From Sternotherus odoratus (taxonomy: Eukaryota; Chordata; Testudines; Kinosternidae): a DNA stretch of 64,000 nt. The stretch lies in the NCBI GenBank assembly GCA_032164245.1, contig JAVMKO010000006.1, positions 8,323,001-8,387,000 of the forward strand, written 5' to 3'. Shown here piece after piece: positions 10,940 to 23,049 of the stretch (position 1 is the stretch's first letter; each line of letters begins with the position of its first letter). A program made the translations under genes and the position numbers. The notes under the pieces were generated by a model. It was not told the DNA's origin. It worked only from the letters and a program-made list of their open reading frames with translations, and ran no database searches.

Positions 10940-12345
10940 CTTTAAGGGAACTCACATTGCAGGCAGTATGGAGGGCAAAAAACCCCACATCAGTCCATTT
11001 TTATTTGTCTTTAAACATCACCTTTAAGAGCAGGTCCCTAAAAAGTCTTCCCAGCAGGACACTCACTTATAAGCTTAAAACAGCTGTCATTGGCTGATGC
11101 CCTCAGGGCAAGACATTATTACCTAGAAATTACTGGGAGCTACAAGCTTTTATAGAGGAACCTGTTCATGAGTTTCACAAACGTTCTTTCTGTGCCGAAG
11201 TTTTTCTATACTTATTTTTAATCAAACTGATCTGCCCGAATCTAATTGACTTTGACCTATGGGAGTGTGAATCAAAGTAGCCTCGTGCAAACACTTTCCT
11301 TAAAGTTTCAGGTAAAGCTCTCTGAAACAGATACAGTATTAACTGCACCTCACTGTACTTTGAACTTGCTGCTATAGTGAAACACTGATAATTGAATCTT
11401 ATCTGGAAAAGAAATGCAGCCATTATAATTCTTCATGCATTGTGCTATTATTTTGGTAAAAAAAAAGGTAGAAGACTCTTATTCAAATCATACTGAAGAG
11501 TTGGAGAAGTAGAATATAGCTTGGTTTATATTCTATGTACTTTATTCTATGATAGAAGATTAGTGCAATAATAAGGACTAATAAAATTGCAGGAGTCCTT
11601 TATATTTCAGCAGATAATTCAGCTCTTTTTTCTGTGACGGAACACTGTAGAAACAGCCAATTTTTTATATATAGTAAATAATGTTCTTTCTTTTGAAGCT
11701 ATCACATTTGCTTTTTTTTCTTGTCCATTGGTACGATCCCACTTTCTGTGACTTTTCAGAAACAATTCTGGGGCTTGATCATTTTGGCCACATGCCCACA
11801 CACATTTACCTCCTTATCTCTACTCAGGAGCTCAGTCTATTTCCAGTTGGCAAACTGGGATGCAGGTAATTTACATGCATGTGTAAATGTGTGCAGTAAA
11901 AGTTAAGGACCCAAGTAAGTGTGTGCAGAGGTGGGGTCTGAGTTAGCTATTTCCTGGAACAAGATGCATGTTACCCAGATCCATTAATTTCTATATGGCC
12001 ACATTAGTATCCACTGTTATTGATAGCTGTTTTTTAGAGCTTTAATTACTCCTAATTGCTCATACTCTTGGCTTTATTATTTCTTTAATTTGTGAAGATG
12101 GATTGTAAAAGGAGTTCAGCATCTCAGGCATTTTAGTCATTAAATTTCAGCCCAACCCTCACCTAATAGGGGTGTTTGTTTCTGCAGAACAGCCATACTT
12201 TTTGTTCTGACATTTATAAAGGACTTCCTGACTCCCTGTAGCCCTTTGGGTAACATCAACTCAATTTGCTTTTTTCACACCTTTACATTTTCCCTTCAAA
12301 CCTTAACTGATTCTTAGCACTTTTCATCCTCAAAGATATATGGGT
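10940..12345. other. Intergenic DNA, nothing recognised
   Basis: The stretch is AT-rich with no exon, RNA gene or transposon end that could be supported. All frames are below 90 codons. Confidence 0.6.
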
Positions 12346-12349
12346 ACTA

Positions 12350-12435
12350 CTCATCTGTAGGACAGTAGCACCTAGACACCTCATTGTGCAGGGCACTGCA
12401 CACCCAGCAAAAGGCCATCCCTGCTCCAGTGAGCT
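12350..12435 (-). repeat. Ancient LINE-type 3' end, reverse orientation
   Basis: 'gtagcacctagacacctcat' followed by 'tgtgcagggcactgcaca' and 'atccctgctccagtgagctta' matches, in the same order, 27495-27590 ('accccattgtgctaggcaca', 'tcctgccccaaagagcttac'). Reversed, it matches the 3' regions at 33890-33985 and 63630-63700. It appears to be an old L2/CR1-group 3' end. Confidence 0.55.
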
Positions 12436-12639
12436 TACTTACACAAGGCAGGCAAAAGGATGCGGAACAGAGACACGGACAGATTCAGTGGTTTATACAA
12501 AGCCACACAGTGAGTTTGTGGGCATGGCAGAACCGGGAATTTTACCTCCATCTCCTGGGTTCCAGTCATGGCTATTGTTTGTTCTATGATATTTATGATA
12601 TCTTAGCGCGAATGATGATCAAGCTCTTTACATACATTA

Positions 12640-13445
12640 CTTCATAGAGCCTCACATCAACCCATATTTAATGAGGACCACATCCTGAAAGAAATCTTTC
12701 CCAAATCCCCTCTTCTGGCCTTCAAACAACACCCCCAGCCTCACCAAGCTCATCATCAAAAGCGAGCTTTCCACAGACCTGGACACGCCAACTCAAAGCA
12801 ACACCAGACCCTGCCAGAACAGCTGATGCAAACCCTGCAGACATATCTCCCCTGCTTCGATGATCAGTAACCCCCCCCCCACACACACACACAGAACTTT
12901 CAAGATCCCGGGGTCCTACACACGCCTATCACAACGTACGGTGTACCTCTCCCAGAGCATCAAATGCCCCAGTAACAACCATGTCAGTGAAATCAATCAC
13001 GACGTTCTCGAATGAACTCACACAAGAAACACTCCATCACCTGTGGGTGAGCACTTGTCAGAAAATGATTACTCCACATTAGACTCCTCTGTTCTCATCC
13101 TCAAAGGAAACCTTCACAACCCCTTCCAAAAGAAGGGGCTTAGGGCCCTAAATCCCTAAATCCACTAGGCACCAAAAACCACAGGCTCAACACCACTGGT
13201 TTTATGTCTCATTACAACAATCTGTAACCCGCTAACCCACCTTTGCCCTAAGACCACAGAGGTGTTAATGGCCCACTTCACTTTAACCAGTCTCCTGCAA
13301 CATCACAATCTGTCCCACCTTGTGTTTAGCTGGGACACTCTCATTGATTTTTCTGGTTCTGTGAAGCTTGAAAGTGTGTCTCTTCCACCAGCAGATGTTG
13401 GTCCATTAAGAGATATTACCTCACCCACCTTGTCTCTGTCACCTT
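12640..13445 (+). pseudogene. Decayed Penelope-like retroelement (GIY-YIG type) with 3' tail
   Basis: Translated with frameshifts on the + strand, this stretch shows the linker typical of Penelope-like elements. A 'SLTKLIIKSELSTDLDTP' block is followed by a Cys pair motif (PCQNS, CKPCRHI, about 12800-12845), then a degenerate GIY-YIG region ('SYTRLSQRTVYLSQSIKCPS'), 'PVGEHLSEND' and 'VLILKGNLHNPF'. In-frame stops and a C10/CA-repeat insertion around 12870-12893 show it is dead. The end carries the tail 'attaagagatattacctcac'. The reverse transcriptase part is absent, so it is a 5'-truncated copy. Confidence 0.75.
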
Positions 13446-13449
13446 GTCT

Positions 13450-16400
13450 CTGAAGCAGGTGAGTGCTACAAATGGGTAAACTGAGGCACAGAGTGGTTAA
13501 AGTAATTTCCCCAGTGTAAAATCATGGCTGCACATAGACAACTGCTGAAGTAGGCATTCCATATGTAGCTGTGGATACAGTGCTAAATGTTAATTTGATC
13601 TGTGATGGTATTAAGTTGAATGCTAGCCAGGATATTACCTACTCTCTTCCCAGTTACATTTTACCTTTGATTTGTATAAAGAGCAGAACAGGCTAAAAGG
13701 ATATTTTCTGCAGGTTTCATTAGAAATTCATTGCAATGAGGTGTCCAATCCTTCCCATGATGCCTTGCTGGGATGGGGGGTTAACAGAACACTGTCAATT
13801 ACCTTCTTATTCTAAGGCAAAAGTCTAATATGCTGAGCCAGCCTCATAAGTTACTTCAGAAATAGAATACCTTACCCTGGTATCTGAAAGAGCTCTTTGA
13901 ACAAAATCTCCTAGATTGTGTTTGTTGTTCCTGGCTGCATTTCAGGTGAGTTAGGGCTGCACATTAGGAAAGAGGTAGAACATTCCCTGGTTAAAAATGC
14001 ACATTTTGTGCAAAGGAACATGTCTTTGTGGTTAAGGTACTACATGAAGACAGGCAATCATTACAAAGGGATTGTCTTAAATAAACAGGAGAAAAGTGAT
14101 TTGAGCTATTTATCATGTTACACAGAAGCAAAATATAATGACACCACCATAGAGAATTGTTAAGGGAGACAAGTTTTTTTTCCTGCATTTCCTAATTTTC
14201 TTAGCTTTAAAGGGACCCTCCTTTAAGAAAATACTCCTCTTTTCACCATTATGCCACCAATGAAAGAAAAGGAGAAAATATGTTAGACACATTTTTTTCT
14301 TACCCCAATCTTACCATTACTCAGCACAGGCTCATGATATGGTCTTTCCCTTTAGCTCCCTACATGATCATCTTTAACAGGATCTGATCTAGAACCAGTG
14401 AAATCAGCAGATTGGAAATCTGATTTCACTTCTACCACACTCCATGACTAATGCACCTTAACAACTGGTTTTCCTTGCAAGCAACTCTTTCAGCTAAATG
14501 GGATGCATCTGAGTTAAAACTAAACTCTTTCAAAATAAACCCTAATTTAGAGCAGCGTGCTATAGATGTAGGAGAGACTCATCAGTGAGTGTGATGATAA
14601 GATTAAGGATTTTTCTATAGAGAATGATAACAGGCGCCAATCGAGCAAGGAGTTATTCACATGAATGTACAAGAAGACAATGGGACTACTCTCATGTTTA
14701 CAATGAAGCATGCACATAAGTGTTAGCGGGATTGGGGCCTAGTGTTCTAACGGTTCAATGTGTTTGTTCCCCTTACTGAAATCATATTTCACCTGGTTTT
14801 TACGTCATTGATTTCAACTGGTCCTCCTTTAAACATAGTGAAAGTGTACAGTACACCCTTAAAAATCCCTCTGCTTTGCAAAATACCTTTAATTGATATG
14901 TTACAGAGATTGTGGAACGGACAGGATGTGGAAATGAAAGCCAGTCTGTAATTTGTTAAAAATACACCAGTTTTTCCCGATATCTCCAACAACTTATAGC
15001 AGATGCAGAATATTATTAGCTTTATCACCTGAATTCTCCCCTCTGGCTTTCTGGACCTCAGGACTATTACACACCAAACTTCATTTAACTGAAGATAAAT
15101 TGTGTGCATATAGATGTATATTCAATGCAATAACACAAAGTGTTATCCTGATTATCTCAGCTTAATGATAAAAAACAGAATTAACTTCTTCTAGGAACGG
15201 AACTAGGTGCAAATGGTAAAATTCCTGATGCAGTTGGACATCAAAGCCTCATGATATTTTATCTTACTATAACACATTGTTTAGGTTTTATTTTTTTTTA
15301 TTTATGGCAAGAATTGTGTTTATGACAAATGCTAGCTAAGAGGTGTGTAATATTCTTTTTACAGTTGTCTGGTCTTAATTCTGATCTCTCTTGCCTGTGT
15401 AACTCAATAGACTTTAGTGAGATTACTCCTGATTTACCACTATAGTTGAGATCAGAATCAGGCCCAGCTGTCTCTACAGTGCTAATTTTTTGGCTTTTTT
15501 TCTAGCAGGAGTTGATACAGTTTTCCCATGTGTGATATATTTATTATTAGTCAATTCCTGCATTTTGGAAGAATGCATGCTTGTAACTATTTCTAAAGCT
15601 TAATAAGAACAAATTAAACAACACCTCCTCCCCCCAATGCCTAATCCTTTCTTGTAACCGTTAAATGAGACCGAATCAGAAACGGGCTAAGCCAGTGAAA
15701 ATATTGGGGCATTTCTTCCTGGTATAAATAAGGATCTCATATATCACGTCTGTGCGTGTGTAATTTTTAACTAATGGATAATTAGCTCCTATAGTTTAGA
15801 TCATGTTTTGACTAGTAGAGCCAAACTAAACACAATACTTGTTTCTGCCCATGGATTCTCTGTCTTTCCAGATCTAAAGACTTCTCCCCTGTTTATCAGC
15901 AGAATTCCATGCTAAAATTACGACATTGATGCTTTGGGCCCCATTGGGTGTTTGAAAACAGTTTACCCCCTGAGGAGCAGGCTTCCATTGCTGACATGAA
16001 ATGAGTCTAATTGGGTCTTTGCATTTTTTCCTCCATAAATTTGGAAATATGTGTCAGCACTACAGGCATTTTGTCATGCTGGCTGGTCTACAGAGCAATA
16101 AAGCTCAAATGATTCTTTCACAAAGCTTCTCAACCTACTTAGTTTAGATTTGTTTTTTTGTCTTCCACTTGGACAGTGGTGCATGAGGCATGATTTTAAA
16201 AGCACTCATTTAATTATTAGCTTTTTCATGATGTCTTATATTGTGGGGTCATAGCAAGTGCACAATATACTTTGGTGAGGACCAGAGATAGCAGAAGACA
16301 GACTAAATGACAAGATATTTTTTCCTTTCTTAGACCATAGGGATTGTTATATCAGAACAAATCAGTGGACCATTTAATTTGGCACCTGTCTCTGGGTCAT

Positions 16401-18860
16401 CAGTGCTGGATGCTTCAGAGGAAAGCATAAAGGTCCCATAATGCACTTAATTCTGCATCACTATACTATGGCGGAAAGTTCTTGATACCAACCAATGATC
16501 AGCATACATCCTAAAATTTGGGGCACTGTTACCCTTATAATATTTGTTCTAATTAATGTAACTGCAAAGGCTCTTCCATCTAATATTTTTTAAAACAACC
16601 ATTTAATCACAATATTGTTTTGCAGCAGTGAGTTCCGCAGATAAATTACATGTTGGGTTAACTATAATTGCTCATGTCATACTGTTGTTCAAAATGTAGA
16701 CGATGATGCAAGATCCTGATAGGGGCCTGGATTGTGCCTGCTAGATCCGTTCCCCAAAAGACCCCCCGGTGAGCTTCTACAGCACCTGCCCCTGTCCCAA
16801 ATGCTGAGGTAAGGCACATCACTTTTATCCCCCTACCACTGACAGTGAATAAGCCTGACCGCACTGTGTTTTGGCAGGGGCTGAGGCAGAGCAGCATGGG
16901 GCCTTGGAGCCAGCGTCAAAGGACCTGACCTCCATGGGGATCCTAAGATCCAGGAGTTCTGGGTATTGAGCTAGCTGTCTGTTCCTGCTGAGTGGGGGAG
17001 GGGGACAGATTTCATGGACATCCCCAGCTTCTCAACCCCCCCCTACTCCCAACAGATCACAGGAGGGGCTGCTTTAGATAGGGGTTTTCAATGGGCAACG
17101 CTGCTAACATAGTGTTTTTTTTACAGTGCAACCATGTAAACGCTGGGTAAGAGGCCCCCGGGAGAAGAGGGACATTTAATTGTATAGCTCCTGCAATGGC
17201 TAGACGGTTTATCCAGAACTACTGCACTGTGTCTTGAGCATGGTTTCAAGAGGAGAAACTGTGAACTACCTGGACCACTTTGTGTCAGACCAATCGAATG
17301 GATAAATCAATACAAATGAAATCAGGGGTCAAGATATATTTTTGGTATGCAGGCATGTAGCCGGCAAAACACTTCACACCTGGCTTTATTTGGTTGAACG
17401 GGCCCCTTCCAGCATGACATTGAAAAGATGGGGCCCGGCCCCTTTCTCCCTGATAGGAACTGGAAAACTCCCAACGATTTCGATGAGGGCAGGGTTGGTT
17501 CCATGGTAGATAAAGTTGCATTCTAACGAATAAAGGGAGCAGCGAGTGTGTCAAACTCGACATCTGATTTTCTGCAGTGAGGGCAGTGAAGATAAACAAT
17601 GGCCCTTCAATCAGCTGGCGTGGAAGCTTGGTAATAGCTGCCAGTGGGAAATTCAGGTTAGGGACCAAACTTGGTACTGCTACCTTACTCACGTAAGTAA
17701 TCCCACTGCAGTCACTGTGCACCGTGAGTAAAGTGACCAGATATTGGCATTAAACTTGCAGCTATCAGAGTGCTATTTTGGAAATAACATGCTTAAGCTC
17801 TGTGGCACGGACGATGCTGATTACGTCACTTTTCGGGAACCCTAATGGTTGGCTTATGCAGCAGCATTCCCGATGATATCCTTGGAAGAAAGAACAGTTC
17901 AGTTGGAGGGAGAGTGCACCACGAGGACAGCAGGACGGCTGGGACGTGCACAAAAGGCCAGCTCCAGAACGGAGCGGCGAAACGCTGTCTCACCAATTGA
18001 TGGCGAGCCTCGCCTTCGGCCGGCTGAACAGCTTTGAGACTGTATGTGCGCACTAGGGCTGACTCAACCCCGGCTTATCCTTGCCTATAAGACACGGGGT
18101 CTCACAGAACGCTGCTTGCTGGAGAGAGCCTGGAAATCCATCAGAAGCCGCCAGTGACCAATGCAGCTGGCGAAGAGGCTAATAATGAGCCCTCAGTGAG
18201 AGACTCTATGCAAATCCCTCGCTGATACCTAAAGCAGTTGAGTTGCTCACTCCTTAAAGACTCCTTTGTTGGGAAGAAGTAAACAAACTGTTAGCAACAT
18301 GTGACAGGGCCTGAAAAATATAATATAGCGGGCACCTCCTAGCCAGAGGCCAATAGGACCCACATTGTCAATGATGGCTAATTTGCGGGTGTGGACAAGG
18401 CTAGTGTGAGAAGCCTCATTCATGCTTTACATATTCAGCTCCTAGGAAGGCGAGTGTCCCGGGATTCCTACTAGGGTGCTGTCTCTAAACAAACAGCTCA
18501 GACCTTTTACTGATGAGAGATTGGTAGTCGATGCCCCTTTTGCAACATCTCAGCACAGTCTGTACATTTGCCTCTCCATTCTTTCCTTTCCCCCTCCCAC
18601 GTTTCCCCCTCTCTTCCTCTCCCACCCCCGGGGCTTCTTTCCTTTATTTTTATTCACTGAAACCTTTTCCTGATTGTTTTTGGCTCCTCTCCCCTTCTCT
18701 TGCTCTCCAGAAGGTTGTGGGTTTTCAGGGTGGAGACATCATCCACAGCAGGGCCAGGACACATGCTTTCACCTGGCTGTGTGTTGTGAGCACTTTGGTA
18801 GGCAAGCTGCTTCCTGAGCCTGTAGCCCTGGACATGTCAGCCGCTCCCGTGTCCAGCTAT
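13450..18860. other. Intergenic DNA, nothing coding recognised
   Basis: This is a long tract without a supportable gene. A short copy of the ancient dyad repeat lies at 15410-15466. Frames of 145 and 146 codons (17285-17722 minus, 18531-18971 plus) lack any domain or compositional sign of a protein. The segment 17790-18060 is richer in CpG than its neighbours, but no exon or promoter could be defined in it. Confidence 0.55.
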
Positions 18861-18863
18861 ATC

Positions 18864-18990
18864 AGGGGTGGGCAAACTTTTTGGTCCTACGGCCACATCA
18901 GGTACAGAAATTGTATGGAAGGCCGGGTAGGGGAGGCTGGGGGGAGGCTGTGCCCAAACAGTGAGGTGTAGCCTGGTCCCTGCCCCTATC
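18864..18990 (+). mobile_element. Left end of a hAT MITE running into a minisatellite
   Basis: The terminus CAGGGGTGGGCAAAC and the following 'tttttggtcctacggccaca' are the standard left end of a widespread reptile hAT MITE. After about 120 bp the sequence changes into the G-rich tandem array. No matching right end (GTTTGCCCACCCCTG-like) is visible up to the KTN1 promoter, so the element was truncated or its interior was replaced by array expansion. Confidence 0.65.
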
Positions 18991-21370
18991 CAGCCCCCCA
19001 GAACGCCCATGTGGGGCATGTCTGGGGGGAGTCCCGGTGGAGAGGGTTTTCAGGCTGGGGGTTCCCATGGGGGGAGGGGCATGTCTGAGGGGAATCCTGG
19101 TGGGGGGTGTCAGGCTGGGGGTGCCTGTGGGGAGCATGTCTGGGGGGATTACTGGGGTGTGTGTCTCCCTGAGGGCATTTCTGGGGGGAATCCTGGGGAG
19201 GGGGTGTCTCAGGCTAGGGATGTCCCTGAGGGCGTGTTTGAGGGAATCCCGGTGGGGGGCGGTCTCAGGCTGGGGGGGAATCCTGATGTGTGGTGGAGTC
19301 TCAGGCTAGGGGGTTCCCACAGAGTGTCTGGGGGGGAATCGCGGTGGAGGGGCCTCAGGCTGGGGGGGGGATCCCCCAGGCTGGGGAGAATCCGGGGTGT
19401 GTCTGTGTGTCTCAGGCTGGGGGAGATCCCCCAGGCTGGGGAGAATCGGGGGGGGGGGGGTGTCTCAGGCTGGGGGGATCCCGCAGGGAAGAGGGGATCT
19501 CAGGGAGGGGTCTCAGGCTGGGGGGGGGATCCCGCAGGGAAGGGGGATCTCGGGGTGTGTGTGTCTCAGGCTGGGGGGATCCCGCAGGGAAGAGGGGATC
19601 TCAGGGAGGAGTCTCAGGCTGGGGGGGGGGATCCCGCAGGGAAGGGGGATCGCGGGGGTGTGTGTGTCTCAGGCTGGGGGCGATCCCGCAGGGAAGGGGG
19701 ATCTTGGGGGGGTCTCAGGCTGGGGGGATCCCGCAGGGAAGGGAGATCTCGGGGGGGTGTCTCAGGCTGGGGGGGATCCCGCAGGGAAGGGGGATCTCGG
19801 GGGGGTGTCTCAGGCTGGGGGGGGGATCCCGCAGGGAAGGGGGATCTCGGGGGGGGTGTCTCAGGCTGGGGGGGATCCCGCAGGGAAGGGGGATCTCGGG
19901 GGGGTGTCTTAGGCTGGGGGGGGGATCCCGCAGGGAAGGGGGATCTGGGGGGGTGTCTTAGGCTGGGGGGGGATCCCGCAGGGAAGGGGGATCTCGGGGG
20001 GGTCTCAGGCTGGGGGGGATCCCGCAGGGAAGGGGGGTCTCGGGGGGGTCTCAGGCTGGGGGGGATCCCGCAGGGAAGGGGGATCTCGGGGGGGGTCTCA
20101 GGCTGGGGGGGATCCCGCAGGGAAGGGGGATCTCGGGGGGGGTGTCTCAGGCTGGGGGGGGATCCCGCAGGGAAGGGGGATCTCGGGGGGGGGTGTCTCA
20201 GGCTGGGGGGGGATCCCGCAGGGAAGGGGGATCTCGGGGAGGGTCTCAGGCTGGGGGGGATCCCGCAGGGAAGGGGGATCTCGGGGGGGGGGTCTCAGGC
20301 TGGGGGGGATCCCGCAGGGAAGGGGGGGGGTCTCAGGCTGGGGGGGGATCCCGCAGGGAAGGGGGATCTCGGGGGGGGTCTCAGGCTGGGGGGGATCCCG
20401 CAGGGAAGGGGAATCTCGGGGGGGGGGTGTCTCAGGCTGGGGGGGATCCCGCAGGGAAGGGGGATCTCGGGGGGGGGGGTGTCTCAGGCTGGGGGGGATC
20501 CCGCAGGGAAGGAGGATCTCGGGGGGGGGTGTCTCAGGCTGGGGGGGATCCCGCAGGGAAGGGGGATCTCGGGGGGGGTGTCTCAGGCTGGGGGGGATCC
20601 CGCAGGGAAGGGGGATCTCGGGGGGGGTGTCTCAGGCTGGGGGGGATCCCGCAGGGAAGGGGGATCTCGGGGGTGTGTGTCTCAGGCTAGGGGGGATCCC
20701 GCAGGGAAGGGGGATCTCGGGGGGTGTCTCAGGCTGGGGGGGGATCCCGCAGGGAAGGGGGATCTCGGGGGGGTCTCAGGCTGGGGGGGATCCCACAGGG
20801 AAGGGGGATCTCGGGGAGGGTCTCAGGCTGGGGGGGGATCCCGCAGGGAAGGGGGATCTTGGGGAGGGTCTCAGGCTGGGGGGGGATCCCACAGGGAAGG
20901 GGGATCTCGGGGGGGGTGTCTCAGGCTGGGGGGGATCCCGCAGGGAAGGGGGATCTCGGGGGGGGTGTCTCAGGCTGGGGGGGGATCCCGCAGGGAAGGG
21001 GGATCTCGGGGGGTCTCAGGCTGGGGGGGATCCCGCAGGGAAGGGGGATCTCGGGGGGGGTGTCTCAGGCTGGGGGGGATCCCGCAGGGAAGGGGGATCT
21101 CGGGGGGGGTGTCTCAGGCTGGGGGGGATCCCGCAGGGAAGGGGGATCTCGGGGGGTCTCAGGCTGGGGGGGATCCCGCAGGGAAGGGGGATCTCGGGGG
21201 GGGTCTCAGGCTGGGGGGGATCCCGCAGGGAAGGGGGATCTCGGGGGGGGTCTCAGGCTGGGGGGGATCCCACAGGGAAGGGGGGGTCTCAGGCTGGGGG
21301 TGCCCGGGGGGGGGCGTGTCCGGGGGAATCGCGGTGGGGCGGCCCCGAAGGGTATCGGGGGAATCCCCGC
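18990..21370 (+). repeat. G-rich minisatellite, about 46-bp unit, about 40 regular copies
   Basis: The core (about 19455-21300) repeats a unit that reads 'gtctcaggctggggggg' then 'atcccgcagggaaggggg' then 'atctcgggggg'. Unit length varies by a few bases because the G runs differ, roughly 46-48 bp. Flanking units (18990-19455 and 21300-21370) are more diverged and longer. Each unit holds three or more runs of four or more Gs on the + strand. The unit has no stop codon in the + frames, which explains an 884-codon open frame (18961-21615) that is not a gene. The array ends about 70 bp before the CpG-rich KTN1 promoter. Confidence 0.97.
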
Positions 21371-21790
21371 GGGAGGATCCGGATCCCGGCGGGCCCGGCC
21401 CCAGGCGGTGCCCCCGGCCCAGCGGCCCTGCGCCTTTAACGGGCGGCGGGAGGGGGCCGGCAGACGCCGGGGACGCGCCGGTGCCGCCTCCTCCTCCCCG
21501 CCCCGCGCTCCGCTTCCTGCCAGGCCGCCGCGGCGCAGGGACCGGCCCGGCCGCTCCGCCTCCTCCGGCCGCCGCTGCGGGACTCGCGGCTCCGCTCGGG
21601 CCCGCCGCAGGGTGAGTGGCCCGCTCCGCTCCCCGCCCGGTCCCGGGGCCGCCGGCCGGGGGAGCCCCACGCGCGGCGCCCGCCCCGGCTAGGCCCCGGC
21701 GGGGGGAGGGACCCGGCCCCGCTCGGCCGGGCTGCCGGGGGAGGGGGGAGCCCCCCGCCCTGTGCCGCGGGTTGAGCTCCTGGGGAGGGG
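21300..21790 (+). promoter_or_regulatory. KTN1: KTN1 CpG-island promoter
   Basis: GC content and CpG density are very high here, with GC-box-like GGGGCGG (around 21336) and GGGCGGCGGG (around 21440), and an ETS-like GCTTCCTG (around 21508). No TATA box is evident. It directly precedes a consensus splice donor at 21611/21612 and lies 38 kb upstream of the first KTN1 coding exon on the same strand. This is the normal arrangement for a housekeeping gene with a non-coding first exon. Confidence 0.75.
21440..21611 (+). other. KTN1: Probable KTN1 non-coding exon 1 (5' UTR)
   Basis: The 3' boundary is a strong donor, GCAGG|GTGAGT, with the exon ending at 21611. The 5' boundary is not visible in sequence; 21440 is an estimate from the start of the densest CpG tract. 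The frame open across it (from the array) is not expected to be used, because KTN1 translation starts at 60018, where an in-frame stop (60009-60011) precedes the ATG. RNA evidence would fix the start. Confidence 0.65.
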
Positions 21791-21839
21791 CGCGGGGAGC
21801 GATCTGCTCCGGGGTGCCAAGGAGAGGGAGCTTCTTGGA

Positions 21840-22830
21840 GAGGGGGTGGGGCCCTGTGTGTGTGTGTGGGGGGGGGGCTGTGTGTGGGGGGCCTGTGTGG
21901 GGGATCCCATGAGGGTGGTGGGGGGGCTGCGTGGGGGGGATCCCATGAGGGTGGTGGGGGGATGCTATGGGGGTGGTGGGGGGGCTGTGTGTGGGGGATG
22001 CCATGGGGAAGGGTATGTGTGAGGTTCCTAGGGGAGAGGGATGTGGGGGGGTGCTGTGTGTGTGTGTGTGGTGGATCCCATGGGGAGGTCGTGTGGGGTG
22101 AATGGGATCCCATAGGGAAGAGGTGTGGGGGGGACTGTGTGTGTGGATTCCATGGGGAAGAGGTGGGGGGGTGGGCATGTGGAGGGCTGTGTGTGGATCC
22201 CATGGGGAGGGTGTGTGTGTGTGGGCCCTGTGGAGGGCTGTGTGTGGATCCCATGGGGAGGTCCTGTGGGGTGAATGGGATCCCATGGGGAAGAGGTGTG
22301 GGGGGGGACTGTGTGTGTGAGGTTCACAGGGGAAAGGGGTGTGGGGTGGTGGGCTTGTGGGGGGCTGTGTGTGTGTGTGTGTAGGATCCCATGGGGAAGA
22401 GGTGTGTGTGTGTGTGGGCCCTGTGGAGGGCTGTGTGTGGATCCCATGGGGAGGGTGTGTGTGGGTTTCCTACAGAGAAAGGGTGGGGTTGGGGGGGGGG
22501 GCTGTGGGTGGATGTGGATCCCATGGGAAGGGTGTGTGTGTGTGGGACAATCCCCAGGGGAGGGTGTGTGTGGAGGATCCCATGAGGAAAGGGTGTGTGT
22601 GGGGGCCCTCTGTGGGGAGCTGTGTGTGGATCCCATGGGGAGGGTGTGTGTGTGTGACAATCCCCAGTGGAGGGTGTGTGTGGGTTTCCCATGAGGAAAG
22701 GGTGTGTGTGGGGGCCCCTCTGTGGGGAGCTGTGTGTGTGTGTGTGTGTGTGGGGGGGATCCCATGCAGGAGAAATGTGCGTGGGCCCTGTGGGGAAATT
22801 GGGGGATATCCCATGGGTGGGGGCTGTGCA
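21840..22830 (+). repeat. Degenerate G/T-rich tandem array in KTN1 intron 1
   Basis: Irregular units combine 'ggatcccatggggaag', runs of 'gtgtgtgtgtg' and 'gggggctgtgtgtgtgg'. Unit spacing is variable (about 30-75 bp), so this is a degenerate array rather than a clean minisatellite. GGATCC(C)ATGGGG recurs many times. As in the upstream array, purine/G-rich sequence lies on the KTN1 sense strand, and the open frames on both strands are artefacts. Confidence 0.9.
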
Positions 22831-23049
22831 GGGGAGAGTCTGTCTAAGAAACCTTCTAGTTATGTGAGGAGGCCCAGCCTGTGGGGAAGGGAGGCCCCTG
22901 GGGAGATGAGAGGGTTCCCTAAGGTTATGCAGGTAAAGGGTTGGGGCATGGGACTGAGGGGACCGAAGTCTGGCTCCAGACCTGCCCTTGTCGCACTGGG
23001 AGGAGGGGTCTCTCTCAGTGGGGCTGCAGGCTTTAGGACCGGGATGGGT

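Noticed and set aside
17285..17722. 145-codon minus-strand frame
   Set aside because: No domain, no flanking splice signals of note, and of a length expected by chance in 64 kb with both strands read.
18961..21615. 884-codon open frame on the + strand
   Set aside because: It is read through a G-rich minisatellite whose unit has no stop codon in any + frame. The peptide is a tandem of the same words in shifting frames and continues into non-coding exon 1.
21159..22765. Minus-strand frames of 375, 272 and 245 codons rich in His, Pro and Thr
   Set aside because: They are translations of the G/T-rich and G-rich arrays on the reverse strand, with no domain and no plausible start context.
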